DNA of 64,000 nucleotides from Sipunculus nudus (lineage: Eukaryota; Annelida; Sipuncula; Golfingiida; Sipunculidae), in assembly GCA_026874595.1 (NCBI GenBank), contig CM049320.1, forward strand, positions 3,911,464-3,975,463, in the 5' to 3' direction. Made by a program: the position numbers and the translations under genes. This document shows, in pieces, positions 46,478 to 60,600 of the stretch; position 1 is the first letter of the stretch, and the number at the start of each line of letters is the position of its first letter. Below the pieces are notes generated by a model. The model saw only the letters and a list, made by a program, of their open reading frames with translations. It had not been told where the DNA came from and did not search any database.

Positions 46478-49400
46478 TAGTTTTAATATACAGTGACCCA
46501 TGGGGTGATACATATATATTATACATATAGAGAGACCCATGAGATGATACATATATAGTGTACATATAAAGTGACCCATGAGGTAATACAAAGATAGCAT
46601 ACATATACAGTGACCCATTAGGTGTTACATATAAAGTGTACATATAAGTGACCCATGAGGTGATACATATATAGTATACATATACAGTGACCCATGAGGT
46701 GATACATATATAGTAAACATATACAGTGACCCATGAGGTGATACATATATAGTATACATATACAGTGACCCATGAGGTGATACATATATAGTAAACATAT
46801 ACAGTGACCCATGAGGTGATACATATATAGTAAACATATACAGTGACCCATGAGGTGATACATATATAGCATACATATACAGTGACCCATGAGGTGATAC
46901 ATATATAGTATACATATACAGTGACCCATGAGGTGATACATATATAGTATACATATACAGTGACCCATGAGGTGATACATATATAGTAAACATATACAGT
47001 GACCCATGAGGTGATACATATATAGTATACATATACAGTGACTCATGAGGTGATACATATATAGTATACATATACAGTGACCCAGGAGGTGATACATATA
47101 TAGTATACATATACAGTGACCCATGAACTGATACATTTATATTATACATACACAGTGACCCATGAGGTGATACATTTATAGTATACATATAGAGTGACCC
47201 ATGAGGTGATACATATATAGCATACATATACAGTGACTCATGAGGTGATACATATATAGTATACATATACAGTGACCCATGAGGTGATACATATATAGCA
47301 TACATATACAGTGACCCATGAGGTGATACATATATAGTATACATATACAGTGACCCATGAGGTGATACATATATAGTAAATATATACAGTGACCCATGAG
47401 GTGATACATTTATAGTATACATATACAGTGACCCATGAGGTGATACATATATAGTGTACATATACAGTGACCCATGAGGTGATACATATATAGTATACAT
47501 ATACAGTGACTCATGAGGTGATACATATATAGTATACATATACAGTGACTCATGAGGTGATACATATATAGTATACATATACAGTGACTCATGAGGTGAT
47601 ACATATATAGTATACATATACAGTGACTCATGAGGTGATACATATATAGTATACATATACAGTGACCCAGGAGGTGATACATATATAGTATACATATACA
47701 GTGACTCATGAGGTGATACATATATAGTATACATATACAGTGACTCATGAGGTGATACATATATAGTATACATATACAGTGACTCATGAGGTGATACATA
47801 TATAGTATACATATACAGTGACCCATGAGGTGATACATATATAGTATACATATACAGTGACTCATGAGGTGATACATATATAGTATACATTTACAGTGAC
47901 TCATGAGGTGATACATATATAGTATACATATACAGTGACTCATGAGGTGATACATATATAGTATACATATACAGTGACCCATGAGGTGATACATATATAG
48001 TATACATATACAGTGACTCATGAGGTGATACATATATAGTATACATATACAGTGACTCATGAGGTGATACATATATAGTATACATATACAGTGACCCAGG
48101 AGGTGATACATATATAGTATACATATACAGTGACTCATGAGGTGATACATATATAGTATACATATACAGTGACTCATGAGGTGATACATATATAGTATAC
48201 ATATACAGTGACCCAGGAGGTGATACATATATAGTATACATATACAGTGACCCATGAACTGATACATTTATATTATACATACACAGTGACCCATGAGGTG
48301 ATACATTTATAGTATACATATAGAGTGACCCATGAGGTGATACATTTATAGTATACATATACAGTGACCCATGAGGTGATACATTTATAGTATACATACA
48401 CAGTGACCCATGAGGTGATACATTTATAGTATACATATAGAGTGACCCATGAGGTGATACATTTACAGTATACATATACAGTGGCTCACGAGGTGATACA
48501 TTTATAATATACATATACAGTGACCAATGAGGTTATAAATATATAATGTACATATACAGTGACCCATGAGGTGATACATTTATAGTACACATATACAGAA
48601 ACCCATGAGGTGTTCCATATATAGTATATATATACAGTGATTCATGAGGAGATACATGTATAATATACATATACAGTGACCCATGAGGTGATACATGCAT
48701 AGTATACATATACAGTGACCCATGAGGTGATACATATATAGTGTACATATAGAGTGACCCATGAAGTGATACATACAAAGTACACATATACAGTGACTCA
48801 TGAGGTGATACATATATAGTATACATATACAGTGACCCATGAGGTGATACATATATAGTAAACATATACAGTGACCCATGAGGTGATACATTTATAGTAT
48901 ACATATACAGTGACCCGTGAGTTGATACATATATAGTATACATATACAGTGACCAATGAGGTGATACATATATAGTATACATATACAGTGACCCATGAGG
49001 TGATACATATATAGTATACATATACAGTGACTCATGAGGTGATACATATATAGTATACATATACAGTGACCCATGAGGTGATACATATATAGTAAACATA
49101 TACAGTGACCCATGAGGTGATACATATATAGTATACATATACAGTGACCCATGAGGTGATACATATATAGTAAACATATACAGTGACTCATGAGGTGATA
49201 CATATATAGTATACATATACAGTGACCCAGGAGGTGATAGATGTATAATAAAAATATACAGTGACCCGTGAGGTGATACATATATAGTATACATATACAG
49301 TGACCCGTGAGGTGATACATATATAGAAACATATACAGTGACCCATGAGGTGATACATATATAATATACATATACAGTGACCCGTGAGTTGATACATATA

Positions 49401-49628
49401 TAGTATACATATACAGTGACCCATGAGGTGATACATATATAGTATACATATACAGTGATCCATGAGGTGATACATGTATAATAAAAATATACAGTGACCC
49501 ATGAGGTGATACATTCATAGTAAACATATACAGTGACTCATGAGGTGATACATATATAGTATATATATACAGTGACCCATGAGGTGATACACATATAGTA
49601 TACATATACAGTGACCCGTGAGGTGATA
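46478..49628. repeat. 39-bp minisatellite (~80 units)
   Basis: Units begin GTGACCCATGAGGTGATACA and continue with an AT-rich half containing GTATACATATACA. Variants: GTGACTCATGAGG (about twenty units by eye, concentrated at 47,041-48,180), CCCAGGAGG and CCATGAACTG. A rare unit with CATGAACTG occurs at 47,122 and again at 48,253, exactly 1,131 bp (29 units) apart with matching neighbours, showing a block duplication. The unit length is a multiple of three and lacks stops in two minus frames, which makes long artificial reading frames. Confidence 0.95.
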
Positions 49629-51549
49629 TTTCACTGATTACTGCAACAATAAAGACATATAGAATATTTAACAAAATCAGTTCTATACTTTTTCTGATGG
49701 ACCTAACCGAGTATCAGCGGCTGGTCTGTAACTAAAGATACGCAGCCACTGGGGTGACGCAAAAGCTCCAACCGACTGGAGAGGAGGTAGGATTAGGGAT
49801 ATGTTCCACGCTTTTGAAATCTTATACATTTGAACCTAGAGACTTTTAACTTACATTTTTCAATAAAGCGGTATATAATTTGCAGAATTAGAAATATTAT
49901 TTGTACTTAAAGATGTTTTTACGTGCAGGATCTAAATAAATGTGCATGTTGGCCTATAAACATATCAAATGTTACAAAACTGAAAAAAAAAAATCTTTGG
50001 GTAAAGGAAGTTGTTGTTTTGGCTCCCGCAGTCCCATAGCACCCCTCCCGATTCGGCTGCCTTCGACATTAACAAATTTCTCCCCGAAGCGCGGTACTTG
50101 TTGTAAGATAATCATGCGGGGTATGATGAACATGGGAGGGAGGGAGCAGGCACTGCGCGACACGGACTTCCCTGTGCGCACATCACGAAGCACATGCTGG
50201 TAGCGTCATTAGTTCTATATCAGTTAAGGAAATCATCCGATCACCCACCACACTACTGAAAACCATCCATTTGTTCTTTAAATATTATAAATCACGAACT
50301 TAATGAACGGACATCGGGGCTAGCCTATTGTCTGGGACTCATTAATACTATAAATATCCATGTCGCTCATCGGTTTTTACCATTGTACAATGCAATTAAT
50401 AGCTCATCGACAAATGCTCCCGTTGAGCCAGTTAATTTACCGTCATGATACAACATGCCCAAGTCCTTCACTGGTTATTTGTGGGGTGCACGTGAGACAA
50501 CGATGGTACGTTATACTAGCTGTGTGGAAGCGCCAGAGGAGGGCTTCCTTTAAAAGTCCTTTTATCAGCTCTCGTGCTTTGTTCGTGGAATAGTCATTTC
50601 TGCATTTTCATTTTTAAACCTCCATAACTAAAAAGACTTATTTCGTATGAGAGAGACATTGTTTACATCCTTGGATAGAAACTGATCGGAACTGACGGCA
50701 GCACGCTGGACAACCTGAATACTTTTTTTTCAACAACGGTTCACACTTCGTCGAGAAGATGTTCCTGGATTTACACGTTTTAAAGCAGTCATAAAATGGA
50801 AACAACTGTACCAAACCGATACTCTGGTAGTGTTGAGACATGCTTTGATGAACCCTCATGCGAAGACGCCTCGTATAATCGATAAAGACAATTACATTTG
50901 TCAGCTCCTTCATCAGCTTCAACAAACGGCTGGTTTTGCATTTGTATATTTAATTTGTTTTAAGACGACTGCTTCCAGTTCAAAATGAACACACGGTCAA
51001 CGATTACCAGAACCTGTTAAAGAAGACGAAACGTCAAACAAAGTTGTTTCTTAAATAGGTGGGTGAGATGTGATGCGGTCTAAGGTATGCCATTTATTAA
51101 ATGATTGATCGCACGAATACAGGTATAACCGATTAATTTGGCAAAATTTCTCAGTCCAACATTTCGATATTGTTTATATCTTGTTTACCATGATACTTGT
51201 TCACTTGGTACATTTTAACAGTATTGAATATGTAAAACTGTGAAATACTAAGTAAAAATTTCAATGTTAAATTTGAATACAAGAAAAATTAATTATGTGA
51301 CTTTATTGTAGTCTAATGAGGTAAGAACCTTAAAAAGCATTATTTTATCAACATTAATGTAATGTGAGGATATAAAAAGCATTGAACCAGTAAACACATG
51401 ATTGTTCAATATGTTTTGATTAGATTTGTTGAATTCGTAGTTTTTTAACTGGCATTTAAATTGACAAGATTAAGTCTTGAAATCTGACACACAAGTTACA
51501 AATTACACTCTGCTTTTTAATGAGTGTGATTTATGCTTCACCTTTACAG
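49629..51549. other. Presumed 5' region of the cytokine receptor gene
   Basis: Sequence from 49,629 to the signal-peptide exon holds the unplaced 5' UTR exon and promoter of the receptor if the model is right. No convincing donor/first exon could be fixed; AAATAG|GTGGGTGA at 51,058 is one candidate. No other gene seen. Confidence 0.35.
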
Positions 51550-51639
51550 AAGGACCGAATATGGCCGCTTCTCATGTGGAGACTGCTTTCCTGATTTTGC
51601 TGCGAGTGATGACTTTCACAATGTCATCTTCCCCTAAAG
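51550..51639 (+). CDS. Cytokine receptor exon with start codon and signal peptide
   Basis: Acceptor CACCTTTACAG|AAGG at 51,549 implies an upstream untranslated exon that I could not place. ATG at 51,561; reads MAASHVETAFLILLRVMTFT then MSSSPK; donor CTAAAG|GTATCC. The hydrophobic core AFLILL and a small-residue end fit a signal peptide. It ends in phase 1, which joins correctly (G+AT, Asp) to the Ig exon 8.6 kb away. Membership in the same gene is inferred from phase, strand and the need for a signal peptide. Confidence 0.55.
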
Positions 51640-54600
51640 GTATCCCATACATTGTGCCTTCAGTAAGAATATGAAGCCGTAACACAGTCTTGGCGCCACT
51701 AAAAGATAGTTAAGAAATACGGGGGTTTCTTTTTTATCATCTCAAAACCTTATAAAATAACTTTTTTTTTTTTAAAGATGCCATACATCAGTCCGACATA
51801 CTTTGAGAGATTGTTACATAATTGATGCATGTATTGCTTTGTATTTTCTTTTTATATGTCTTGTTTTGGGACATACCTATCACTTAATTATATATTTTGT
51901 ATTCTCAATATGTTTTGTATTCTGTTTATCCCATATCTGTTGCTCGTGATATTTCCATGACAAAAAATTAGATTACAATCATGGTGGGGAAAATCTGCAT
52001 AAAAAGATACAACTCGGTTGTGTTTTCAAACTTTACCTTTAGCTGTTCCCCGGACCTACCTATGACATGTTAAAGTATAATGTACACCAGGTTTAGGCTG
52101 AATTCATGTGGGACAATCCTTCTGCCGGCCAGACCGTATGTTATAGGTAACAGGCCAGACTGTATGTTCTAGGTAACAGGCAAGACTGTATATTCTAGGT
52201 AACAGGCAAGGCTGTATGTTCTTGGTAACAGGCAAGACTGTATGTTTTAGGTAACAGGCAAGTTTGTATGTTTAAGGTAACAGGAAAGACTGTATGTTTT
52301 AGGTAACAGGAAAGACTGTATGTTTTAGGTAACAGGCCAGACTGTATGTTCCAGGTAACAGGCCAAACTGTATATTCCAGGTAACAGGCAAGACTGTATG
52401 TTCTCGGTAACAGGCAAGACAGTATGTTCCAGGTACGTGCCAGACTGTATGTTCTAGGTAACAGGCCAGACGATATGTTCTATGTAACAGGCCAGGTTGT
52501 ATGTTCTAGGTAACAGGCCAGACTGTATGTTCTAGGTAACAGGCCAGACTGTATGTTCCAGGTAACAGGCCAAACTGTATATTCCAGGTAACAGGCAAGA
52601 CTGTATGTTCCAGGTTACAGGCCAGACTGTATGTTCTAGGTAACAGGCAAGACTGTATGTTCTATGTAACAGGCCAGACTGTATGTTCTAGGTAACAGGC
52701 CAGACTGTATGTTCTATGTAACAGGCCAGACTGTATGTTCTATGTAACAGGCCAGGTTGTATGTTCTAGGTAACAGGCCAGACTGTATGTTCTATGTAAC
52801 AGGCCAGACTGTATGTTCTATGTAACAGGCAAGACTGTATGTTCTATGTAACAGGCCAGACTGTATGTTCTAGGTAACAGGCCAGACTGTATGTTCTATG
52901 TAACAGGCCAGGTTGTATGTTCTAGGTAACAGGCCAGACTGTATGTTCTAGGTAACAGGCCAGACTGTATGTTCCAGGTAACAGGCCAAACTGTATATTC
53001 CAGGTAACAGGCAAGACTGTATGTTCCAGGTAACAGGCCAGACTGTATGTTCTAGGTAACAGGCCAAACTGTATGTTCTATGTAACAGGCCAGACTGTAT
53101 GTTCTATGTAACAGGCCAGACTGTATGTTCTATGTAACAGGCCAGGTTGTATGTTCTAGGTAACAGGCCAGACTGTATGTTCTAGGTAACAGGCCAGACT
53201 GTATGTTCCAGGTAACAGGCCAAACTGTATATTCCAGGTAACAGGCCAGACTGTATGTTCTAGGTTACAGGCCAGACTGTATGTTCTAGGTAACAGGCAA
53301 GACTGTATGTTCTATGTAACAGGCCAGGTTGTATGTCCTAGGTAACAGGCCAGACTGTATGTTCTAGGTAGCAGGCCATACTGTATGTTCCAGGTAACAG
53401 GCCAAACTGTATATTCCAGGTAACAGGCAAGACTGTATGTTCCAGGTAACAGGCCAGACTGTATGTTCTAGGTAACAGGCAAGACTGTATGTTTTAGGTA
53501 GCAGGAAAGACTGTATGTTTTAGGTAACAGGAAAGACTGTATGTTTTAGGTAACAGGAAAGACTGTATGTTCCAGGTAACAGGCCAGAATGTATGTTCCA
53601 GGTAACAGGCAAGACTGTATGTTCTAGGTAACAGGCCAGACTGTATGTTCCAGGTACGCGCCAGACTGTATGTTCTAGGTAACAGGCCAGACTGTATGTT
53701 CTAGGTTACGTGCCAGACTGTATGTTCTAGTTTACAGGCAGGTTGTATGTTCTAGGTAACAGGCAAGACTGTATGTTCTAGGTAAAAGGCTAGGCTGTAT
53801 GTTCTAGGTAACAGGCCAGACTGTATGTTCTAGGTAACAGGCCAGACTGCTTGTTCTAGGTAACAGGCAAGACTGTATGTTCTAGGTAACAGGCAAGGCT
53901 GTATGTTCTTGGTAACAGGCAAGACTGTATGTTTTAGGTAACAGGCAAGATTGTATGTTTAAGGTAACAGGAAAGACTGTATGTTTTAGGTAACAGGAAA
54001 GACTGTATGTTTTAGGTAACAGGCCAGACTGTATGTTCCAGGTAACAGGCCAAACTGTATATTCCAGGTAACAGGCAAGACTGTATGTTCTAGGTAACAG
54101 GCAAGACAGTATTTTCCAGGTACGTGCCAGACTGTATGTTTTTAGGTAACAGGCCAAACTGTATGTTCTATGTAACAGGCCAGGTTGTATGTTCTAGGTA
54201 ACAGGCCAGACTGTATGTTCTAGGTAACAGGCCAGACTGTATGTTCCAGGTAACAGGCCAAACTGTATATTCCAGGTAACAGGCAAGACTGTATGTTCCA
54301 GGTAACAGGCCAGACTGTATGTTCTAGGTAACAGGCCAGACTGTATGTTCTATGTAACAGGCCAGGTTGTATGTCCTAGGTAACAGGCCAGACTGTATGT
54401 TCTAGGTAACAGGCCAGACTGTATGTTCTAGGTAACAGGCAAGGCTGTATGTTCTTGGTAACAGGCAAGACTGTATGTTTTAGGTAACAGGCAAGATTGT
54501 ATGTTTAAGGTTACAGGAAAGACTGTATGTTTTAGGTAACAGGAAAGACTGTATGTTTTAGGTAACAGGCCAGACTGTATGTTCCAGGTAACAGGCCAAA

Positions 54601-57600
54601 CTGTATATTCCAGGTAACAGGCAAGACTGTATGTTCCAGGTAACAGGCTAGACTGTATGTTCTAGGTAACAGGCCAGACTGTATGTTCTATGTAACAGGC
54701 CAGGTTGTATGTCCTAGGTAACAGGCCAGACTGTATGTTCTAGGTAACAGGCCAGACTGTATGTTCCAGGTAACAGGCCAGACTGTATGTACTAGGTAAC
54801 AGGCAAGACTGTATGTTTTAGGTAGCAGGAAAGACTGTATGTTTTAGGTAACAGGAAAGACTGTATGTTTTAGGTAACAGGAAAGACTGTATGTTCCAGG
54901 TAACAGGCCAGAATGTATGTTCCAGGTCACAGGCAAGACTGTATGTTCTAGGTAACAGGCAAGACTGTATGTTCCAGGTACGCGCCAGACTGCATGTTCT
55001 AGGTAACAGGCCAGACTGTATGTTCTAGGTTACGTGCCAGACTGTATGTTCTAGGTTACAGGCAGGTTGTATGTTCTAGGTAACAGGCAAGACTGAATGT
55101 TCTAGGTAACAGGCTAGGCTGTATGTTCTAGGTAACAGGCCAGACTGTATGTTCTAGGTAACAGGCCAGACTGCTTGTTCTAGGTAACAGGCAAGACTAT
55201 ATGTTCTAGGTAGCAGGCCAGGCTGCATGTTCTAGGTAACAGGCCAAACTGCATGTTCTAGGTAACAGGCAAGACTGTATGTTCTAGGTAACAGGCCAGA
55301 CTGTATGTTCTAGGTAACAGGCCAGACTGTATGTTCTAGGTAACAGGCCAGACTGTATGTTCTAGGTTACAGGCAGGTTGTATGTTCTAGATAACAGGCA
55401 AGACTGTATGTTCTAGGTAACAGGCAAGACTGTATGTTCTAGGTAACAGGCAAGACTGCATGTTCTAGGTAACAGGCAAGACTGTATGTTCTAGGTAACA
55501 GGCCAGACTGTATGTTCTATGTAACAGGCCAGGTTGAATGTTCTAGGTAACAGGCCAGACTGTATGTTCCAGGTAAAGGCCAGGCTGTATGTTCTAGGTA
55601 ACAGGCCAGACTGTATGTTCTAGGTAACAGGCCAAACTGCATGTTCTAGGTAACAGGCAAGACTGTATGTTCTAGGTAACAGGCCAGACTGTATGTTCTA
55701 GGTAACAGGACAGACTGTATGTTCTCTGTAACAGGCAAGACTGCATGTTCTAGGAAACAGGCAAGACTGTATGTTCAAGGTAACAGGCCAGACTGTATGT
55801 TCTAGGTAGCAGGCAAGGCTGTATGTTCTAGGTAACAGGCCAGACTGTATGTTCTAGGTAGATAGCCACGCGGATACTTACCAGGGGAGATGGGGGGGGG
55901 GGATGGTGGTGGTCCGCAGAAGGTCCTGACCAAACATTTCAAGAAATAGAACCATTCACGCTTATCAACACAAAAACAGCATCACGACTGTCCCATATAG
56001 CCCCATTACAGCATAAATTTTAAAAACGTTTCCACACCCTAAATCTCTACCCTCCCCTTTAAGCGGCCACACTCTATAGCCCCCCCCCCCCCCAAAGCAC
56101 CACCACACATACACACACATTTAAAGTCCTCTAACTGAATGTGAATAATTGAACAAATCATGTGGCTGAATGGTCATGCGGAACACCAACACCAGTCTTT
56201 TGGGACAGTTGCAGTGTACTGTCTACAGTCTAAAGTAGTATGAATAGGTACTAAATCGTGACAGCAGTGTTAGGCAAAGCCTAGTTAAAAGTAAGACCAC
56301 CTTACATGCTGACAAAATGGTCCTATCAGAGGGGAGGCCAAGTAATACACATATAGCCTTCATAGGTATTTACTACTACTCATTCTGTGATCAAATGAGT
56401 GACCTTTTATATTTTTTGTGGAGGTAATCGCCTCCATAACTTGACTATTTATATGTACATCTGCACATTTATTTCGCTTTCGGACTACTTGACAGGACGA
56501 TAGCATACGCTTCCTCTCATTTAATATCCTTGTTTTAACCAGACTCTGTTACTACCGCACCTGTGGGTCCTGGGTGTACCCCCCCCCCCCTTACTTGATC
56601 ATTCCATCGAGGATCCCCTAACCTGATTTGGAAGAAATTCTGCTTACGTATTTAAAAGAATTTTGCCCCAGAATTAGGAAACATTTGTTAGGGCAATCAC
56701 TATTTAGGTCAAGAGATATATTATTTTTTTTCTATGAGGAAGGTATTAAGGCTAAAACACGTCATTGCAAGAGTACATGGTGACAGTGAATATGGAAATC
56801 CCAGCTCTGTTTGCGCCTGTGCTTTATATGTTAACAATTTAACCTTGTGAACAAGTTAATTTAACAGTAATTTTGAAGTTCTTCAAAATTGTATAATACC
56901 GAAAGACTTACTAGTATCAATTACCGCTCTTCGATATCACCGCCTTGGGCGTTCTATGTGCTTCTGAAAGTGAAACTGGTCCTTCATGTGTTGACGGCCT
57001 GGTACATGTATAATGTCCTTGTAACATTGTCTCGTCATTTAAACTCTTTAACGCGCTCGGTTGAACGATATTATGATTATCATTTGCATGGTCATTTGAT
57101 CACCCCTTACAATAGCTATTTGAATGGGTTAGGTGCTCATTCAATTAAGAATTATTAATAAACCCTAAATATGGACTTGAGGTACATGCATATTCATTGT
57201 AACTACCAGGAATACTCCTCAAACAAGTGATTCCCAATTTTCCGTATCTTTCTGATAAGATAACAGGATCAGCGGTAACTTAATGTAATAACGACCATAC
57301 TGCCATCCCGGAACAAATATCAGAGCATAGTACAAATTCCCTTACTAAGCTGTTAGTTGATATTTATGATTTTTTACTCATTGCCCAGGAGCCATTGTGC
57401 GAATTGTATTATCATATAACCACTAATTTCTGTACAGGATGGTCACGTGGATTAATAGCATAATTGCATATTATTCATCATAACGCTATAATTGTCCATA
57501 ACGTGTGATAAAGCCAAAACAGACGGCAGAGACTCAGCACCACAAAAGGTATCATGAAACCTTGCAATAAGGTATTCTGGGACGTTATGGTTTAAATAAT

Positions 57601-60600
57601 TATTAAGGCTAAAAAAACTTAAATGATTGCAAATGTTCTTGTAACAATGCTGAATAAAAAAATATATATATTTTTACTTGCCTAATGGACTGATAAACAG
57701 ATTTATAGTTTATTTTTGTCCTTGCATGTTCAGATGAAAAAGCGTTGTGAGATGAATATATAAAATGGTGCAGTTGTTTTTCGACATTGTAAGTGCACAA
57801 TAAGCGTTAACATGCCTTGATAAGGGTTTCAATGCCAGTTTTGCGGATACTACGTTAAAGGCAGAGTTTCGCCGCCGCCTTTTCGTTCGTTTCCGGAGAA
57901 CTCGTCTGTGACCCGTGGACCGATTTTTTTAATCCCTGCAAAATTATCGGGTCACATGTAAACTGGTGCCAGCAAAAATCGGTGGCGCTACCTTAAATCC
58001 TGCTGGCGTGGTGTTCGTTTGTGTGTTTTTTTATTATTATTATTGATCATAGAACATATCTCAGGAGTGGTTCAAAGTATTGGGCAGAAATTTATAATAG
58101 ATATCTCTATCTCGTACTCAAAAGGGGTGGCGCCACCTGCGATTGTTTTCATCTGGCGTCCATCCGTGCGTTTGCTTTGGGTAAAAATCACTTTTATATA
58201 TAAGGAGCGGTTCAATGCCTGAAATATGGCATGTCTATCCATTTTGGATAACTTTCTCTTACACATGATAGGTGGCGCCACCTATGAACACCTATTCGTA
58301 GTATACATCCGTGCATTTATCCCATTTAAGAGGTTTTTTGAGGAAATCGTATGAAATTTTGCATGTCAATAGATCTTTTATATCTTAATCTCGAAGGTAA
58401 TCTCGTACACAAGCCTTCTACCGCCCCCTTTAATCGTATTTGCCTATCATCTATTCATAAGTTTGTTATGGAGTTAGATTTAAAGGCATAATTAAAAACT
58501 AGAAGAAATTTTTTTTCTAAAAATGTAAGCCTGTATATAAGGACTTGTATCCTGATTTCGAACTCGATAAATCGGACATAATAACACGGAATCGAATATA
58601 CCTTTCATTACTATAGTAATCTGTAATATCTGTTTTTTTTTCCGAGATTTGCAGTTATTCAGTTCAGGTCAGGGTTAATTATATAAACGTGCTGTTACCC
58701 TCCGCTATACGGTCGTAACATGAAATGGTGAAGGGATGGTGCAACAAATATATTACAAAATGTAAGATTTCTCTTTCATCTCACAATTTTTAACTCGGTG
58801 ACCTATTGTTGATCAGATAACAGACTGCGAGATTGTCCTCCTTCAAATATTATTATTTTATCAACTAAAGGTATATCCATAATTAGACATGCGACGTGTG
58901 ACACCCGGGTTGAAGTGTGTAAATTGGAAAATGTCAGCCCTACCAGTGCTTTCGGGAAACACGGAGAAACTAATCTGTCAGGGTTTGAAATGCGACACGA
59001 AAGAACTCTGAGTACAAGTTCACGCAAGAATCTTTCAGTAGAGAGATTTTGGTGGCGAGCGGACGTGGACCGACAAAGTTTTTAGCGGAATAACGCTTTC
59101 TTGAACCACACCCAAATCCTCAAATAATAGTAGGAATATCGATCGCTGAACAGTGGATGATATACTTCGTTTCACTACCTGCCCTCTACCTGTTTTTTTA
59201 GGTAATTTTCTTAAGAGTTTATATTTTTCAGTAATTTCCTAGAAAACTACATATGGAAGAGACAACATAATGTGACAATTAAGATATTTACAATAAATTT
59301 CCAGTTTATGTTTCACAGCTTTTTAATCTCTTCACAATTATCTGGCAGATATAATGGGTCCTTGCATGAGTAGTCATCTTTGTTTTAGCTGGTTATATTA
59401 TTTAGAGTGTTTACATGGCATCATTTAATGAGCAGCTGTCAGTTGAGGCATGTGACCAATGACTTTTGCCGCCTTAAGTGAGTCTGATATGTTGTAAAAT
59501 GTAGACTGATTTCTCATATTTTCAAGTAATCCTGTTTCTTAGATAAACTGTAAGGTAGGTATTTATTTATCTTGGTAAAAATTAGGTCCTTTAGGCCAAA
59601 GAAATAAAAGGTATGGTTCTCCGACATTTCTTTCAAGAACATAAAATCATACAATTTTGGTAAAATTTCTTTTGCTATGTAGTGCTTTTGTTTGTGTGAC
59701 AAAATAAATCTGTTATTATCATGCTTTTCTCTTATCATTTGACATGTTAACGAAACATTCAACAAATTAAAAATAAAAAAAAAAACTCCCGTGTCTGAAA
59801 ATATAGTGCCTGAGAACCAAACCTTATTATTATTTTTTTTTTGCCTTAATCCTCTACTCTACACTATAAGTGTTTCCCTTGAAATATAACTAATAAAATT
59901 TTATTAACAAAAAACAGACGGACATGAGGGGATGAAACAGACTTCAATAAATTGATAAGACAATGTCTACCTATATCTTGACCACCGGATCTACCTACCT
60001 AATGTTATCCTTTGCTTCCGCTAGATGTCTCTGCCAGTAACTTTAGCAGCCTGAAAAGACACACCGACAGACAAAATTATTCTTCCTCTTATTTTGTCTA
60101 TGAATAGGTATGCAAAAAAGTTTGTAAAAGTATATTATACGAGTTTTCATTTATTCAGCAAGCACCGTAATTCATTTACATTTATCCTGAACATCCGATG
60201 CCATACGTAAATATGCGGATACTTATTTCTACTGGGTTGAGTAAAATTCTTTTTTAAAACTAATAATTATCTTTTGAAATATGTTTAGATCTTTTACCAA
60301 AGAACCCAATGGCTTTTACTGGCGATGACGTTGTGCTCACGTGCTTGCTGACGTCAAACGAAGGCCCAGGACCAGCCAGTAAGGTGTCGTTTATCCATAA
60401 ACATAAAGTACTGACACCAAGCAGTCGTGTGGAGGTACACGTGGTCGACAACGGCACGGTGCAACTCACCTTACGTCACGTGACAACTGACGATCAAGGG
60501 ACCTACTATTGTGCTACAGGTCACCCGCCCTGGTGTCATTCAGGTCACCAGCAGTGTGCACACCAACACCTGCAGGTGTTCAGTGAGTAAAATTTGAGGA

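Noticed and set aside
46625-49674. Long minus-strand reading frames (up to 421 codons) with YMYTIYVSPHGSL-type repeats
   Set aside because: They fall wholly in the 39-bp minisatellite. The period is a multiple of three and the unit has no stop in two overlapping minus frames, so long frames arise automatically. Both frames being open at once argues against protein selection.
53882-54157. Minus-strand frame of repeated YSLACYL residues
   Set aside because: A by-product of the 26-bp minisatellite; no independent support.
52125-55860. CRISPR-like look of the 26-bp array
   Set aside because: Units are directly adjacent with no unique spacers, and the window is a spliced animal genome.
59514-59765. 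83-codon minus-strand frame (FMFLKEMSENHTFYFFGLKD region)
   Set aside because: AT-rich, no recognised domain, no good splice context. It could be a transposon relic but cannot be supported.
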